Shown here in pieces: positions 61,464 to 64,000 of a DNA stretch of 64,000 bases (position 1 is the first letter of the stretch; every line of letters begins with the position of its first letter). Location of the stretch: positions 436,501-500,500 of the forward strand of contig OU452225.1 of assembly GCA_911728455.2 (NCBI GenBank). The letters are read 5' to 3'. The notes below the pieces were generated by a model that was not told where the DNA came from, made no database searches, and worked only from the letters and a program-made list of their open reading frames with translations. The position numbers were made by a program, and so were the translations under genes. This DNA is from Marthasterias glacialis (lineage: Eukaryota; Echinodermata; Asteroidea; Forcipulatida; Asteriidae).

Positions 61464-64000
61464 GTAAGCATGTATAACTTGTCAAAATGGTCACAGTGTA
61501 AGAAGTAACTAGTAAACTTGCAGGTACAACCATGTATAAATCTCTTTTGGGAGGATTGATGGCTCTGAAAAACCCGTTGTGGTCTGGACATTCTGAACAT
61601 ACTCAGCTCGTCTTCAGGAGAACGATCACAGTATGTTGTGAGAGTAGGCCTACATCATATTTTGCCGTCACACTTGAAAAAAAACCACCTCAGACTCTGA
61701 ACAAAAATTGTTTGTTTATAAACATATAACATGTATGTAAACAATTTTTTTACACTATACCCTCTTGGTTGTTTTAAAAAATTCCTTTAAATTCAAGATA
61801 TTTCAAGCGGTACCACCTTTTAAGATGTGTCATACAAGTAAAAAAAGAAAAAAAAGAAAGTTTTATTGAGTGCTTTAGAATGTAGAACGTCAGGAAACAT
61901 TACATGTATGTGTACTGGTGTATCTCGCAATATGTCCTTATACAAAATAGATCCTTTTCAACTGGCATGAGGTCAAATTAAATTTGTTTTTGTAAAAAGC
62001 AAAATATTTTTAATCTGAAAATAAAAGTTCATACCATGCTCTCACCTAAAGAACTAGAATAGCATTCAAAGACACTCAGTAGTCATAGATTGCTTATTTC
62101 AATTGCTGCAATCAAAATAAGCTTTTAATACAAGCTGTTTTTCATTAACTTCACTAACACTTTAGTACTGAATGTAATCAAATTTGCACAGGTTGGTTGG
62201 AGCTTGTAGTGTGTGTTCTTTAAAAAACAGAGTAGGGTCACCCTTAACACTAGCCCGGCATACATTGTCTAGTAAAGACTGCTATGGGCAGTAAACACCA
62301 CTTCTCAACTTGCCCTGTGGGCTACTAAAAGCTGTGCAACTTACATGTACTTGTAATGCTCATACTTCTTCCTTTTCAGATGTGAATATTACATTTTAGA
62401 AATGTATTAAGTTATTTTTGAGTGTAACTTCATTTGACCGTTAAACTGGTTGTGATCGCTACCGTTAGTATCACATTTATGACGATACATGTTTAAAATT
62501 TGGGCAACGAAAACTTCCTGGGGGCAAGTAAAATGCACAATTTACTAGCCCCATGGGCGACTTTACAAAAAAGTTTAAGCGCAAGGCCTGCAGAGGATGG
62601 GCATGTATGCATTTACTCTTCAGAAACGTAATGATATACTGATCCCTTATATTCCCATACACCAACCACTCACGCTGTGAAATGATGATCCCATACCATC
62701 AGTCAAAGCAATTAACAGAGATGCCCACACACCCTTCGTCACCAACCCTGGCGATCTTGTTAACACGCAGGGTGATCTTGTTTCATTCCCTGGGGTTTTA
62801 AACAGCAATCGGATCCACTCTCACTTTCTTGGATAAAAAGAAAGCACAAGTCCTTAGTTTAAGTTCTTAGAAGAAGACAGTTTGAAAACAATCAGTGTCA
62901 ACTTGAGCAAACATTTGTGGTTTCCTTTTAGAAAGTAGATTTCATCAAACTAAGTACATATAGGTCCAATATCCGGGAAGTGTTCTTGTTTCCAGTGGAA
63001 TTTTGTTTTCAGATTTGTAAATAGGAATTCTGGTCTGATAGATTATGAGTCAGTTTCTCTAGTACCAAGTTCACAGTGGTGAACTTGCAATAATGCAGAC
63101 TGTAGCAGGCAGGAATTTTTTACATGTAACACCCAATTGTGTGCCTCATTCCTTCAGTCAAGGATGCAAGCTTTCATTTGAGACACTAAACGAAAAAAAC
63201 AAAAAACGCCAACAATTAGTAATAGTTTGTTTAAAGATACACATTTAGAAGTGAATATGTGAAAATGATCTCATTACCAGCAGCAACATACAAACAATTT
63301 GCATAATTACAAGTATTCCATTAATTGTGTATGGCATGCATTAATTTGTTAAAATGTTTTTTTTTTTTTTTTTGAAAACGTAATAATCTATCAAAAATTC
63401 ATTTTGAAAAAAACTTGTGGGTCTTTCGTTGACAAATTGATTGATGCAACCTCAATACCTTTCCAGTGATTTTAATTGAAGTGAGACGATGTATGTTGAA
63501 ACAATAGACCAATGAATTAAACCAAGCCCACCATTGCAACTACCATCATGTAGTAACTGCTCATATGGGTAACAACATACCTGATACTTCATTATTTAAG
63601 GGCGAGGTTATTTCTTGGCAAAGGGCACCTGTGAGAGAGAAACTTAAACTTCTAGAACATTTACAAATGGCATTTAGATATTGACCTGCGAGCATGGAGG
63701 CAATAGACCGATCCATTAAGCCCCGCCTACTAACGTATTGACCAATCACAGCCTCGACAACGCCACTGAAAGTCCGACAAAGGTCTGACACGTTAAACTC
63801 ACATTAGAAAAGTAAACAACCTCCGCCATTGTTCTGACATAACAACAGCACACACAACTGTACTAACTTTTGTTTAGTTTTGTTTGAATTTTTTGTATTT
63901 TGGTGGTGCAAATCCCAAAGTAGTGGTCCCTGTACAGTCGTGTAAAAGTGGTTTAACAGTGTTCCTGTCTGCATCGTTCTTTGGACTCAAGGCACTGCTC
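61464..64000. other. Intron or flanking sequence
   Basis: No clear exon is seen. A T-run of 18 lies at about 63357-63374. Two words starting caatagacc(a/g)at, each followed by 'attaa' and 'c(a/c)agcccac/ccccgcc', lie at about 63503 and 63702 in the same orientation and may be ends of a MITE family. Past 63780 the sequence has no recognisable coding potential. Confidence 0.35.

Noticed and set aside
61516-61729. Alternative last exon of the secreted-protein gene
   Set aside because: A weak acceptor (aacttgcag) opens a 60-odd-codon frame in a compatible phase, but the peptide has no extracellular character and the sequence is low-complexity at its end.

Overview
The window reads as a piece of an animal nuclear genome: AT-rich, intron-bearing, gene-poor and crowded with short inverted-repeat transposons, LINE fragments, tRNA-derived SINEs and simple repeats. 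The vertebrate-like MED26 gene, a rhodopsin-class GPCR, a triple peritrophin-type chitin-binding secreted protein, and many MITEs whose ends read 'gggcccaatttcatag..gctgctta' or 'tttaaagg..gtatac' suggest a marine deuterostome invertebrate, most likely an echinoderm such as a sea star. The species assignment is inference.

Layout. 1-27 kb has no gene I can firmly support. It holds a truncated L1/Tx1-type LINE (minus strand, 1.76-3.24 kb), several MITEs, an orphan coding-like exon (5.86-5.99 kb), a TATA-type promoter with a likely first exon (6.5-6.7 kb), a SINE body (8.6-8.8 kb), a 112-bp tandem repeat (9.27-9.7 kb), TTTG/CTTG microsatellites with a modular dispersed repeat (13.3-14.4 kb), a second tRNA-type SINE (17.1 kb), a 5'-truncated Jockey/CR1-group LINE (minus, 22.7-24.8 kb) and two inverted copies of one MITE family (20.3 and 25.8 kb). 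27.1-28.2 kb is a class A GPCR coded in one exon. 28.2-33.8 kb holds more transposons, including a 962-bp element with a perfect 9-bp target duplication and an exactly symmetric 358-bp palindrome. 33.9-35.2 kb is a two-exon secreted chitin-binding protein.

38.4-46.4 kb is the Mediator subunit gene MED26. It is complete in three exons (21 + 25 + 500 codons). Its 5.4-kb first intron contains a cluster of three related TTAA-flanked elements and a large fold-back element; its second intron ends in a tRNA-Leu-derived SINE. 46.4-50.2 kb is probably 3'UTR and flanking DNA. From 52.9 kb a gene for a secreted or membrane protein begins: a signal-peptide exon, an 8.2-kb intron with more transposons, then a cysteine-rich extracellular exon at 61.1-61.5 kb. 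It continues beyond the window.

The supported genes (GPCR, chitin-binding protein, MED26, secreted protein) are all on the plus strand. I see no sign that they work as a unit; their order is ordinary for an animal genome. I found no CRISPR array, bacterial operon or clearly undescribed system. The most unusual items are the symmetric palindrome, the modular 'ggacaatagg/gtccc' repeat, the TTAA cluster inside MED26 and the MITE pair that shares a conserved reading frame.
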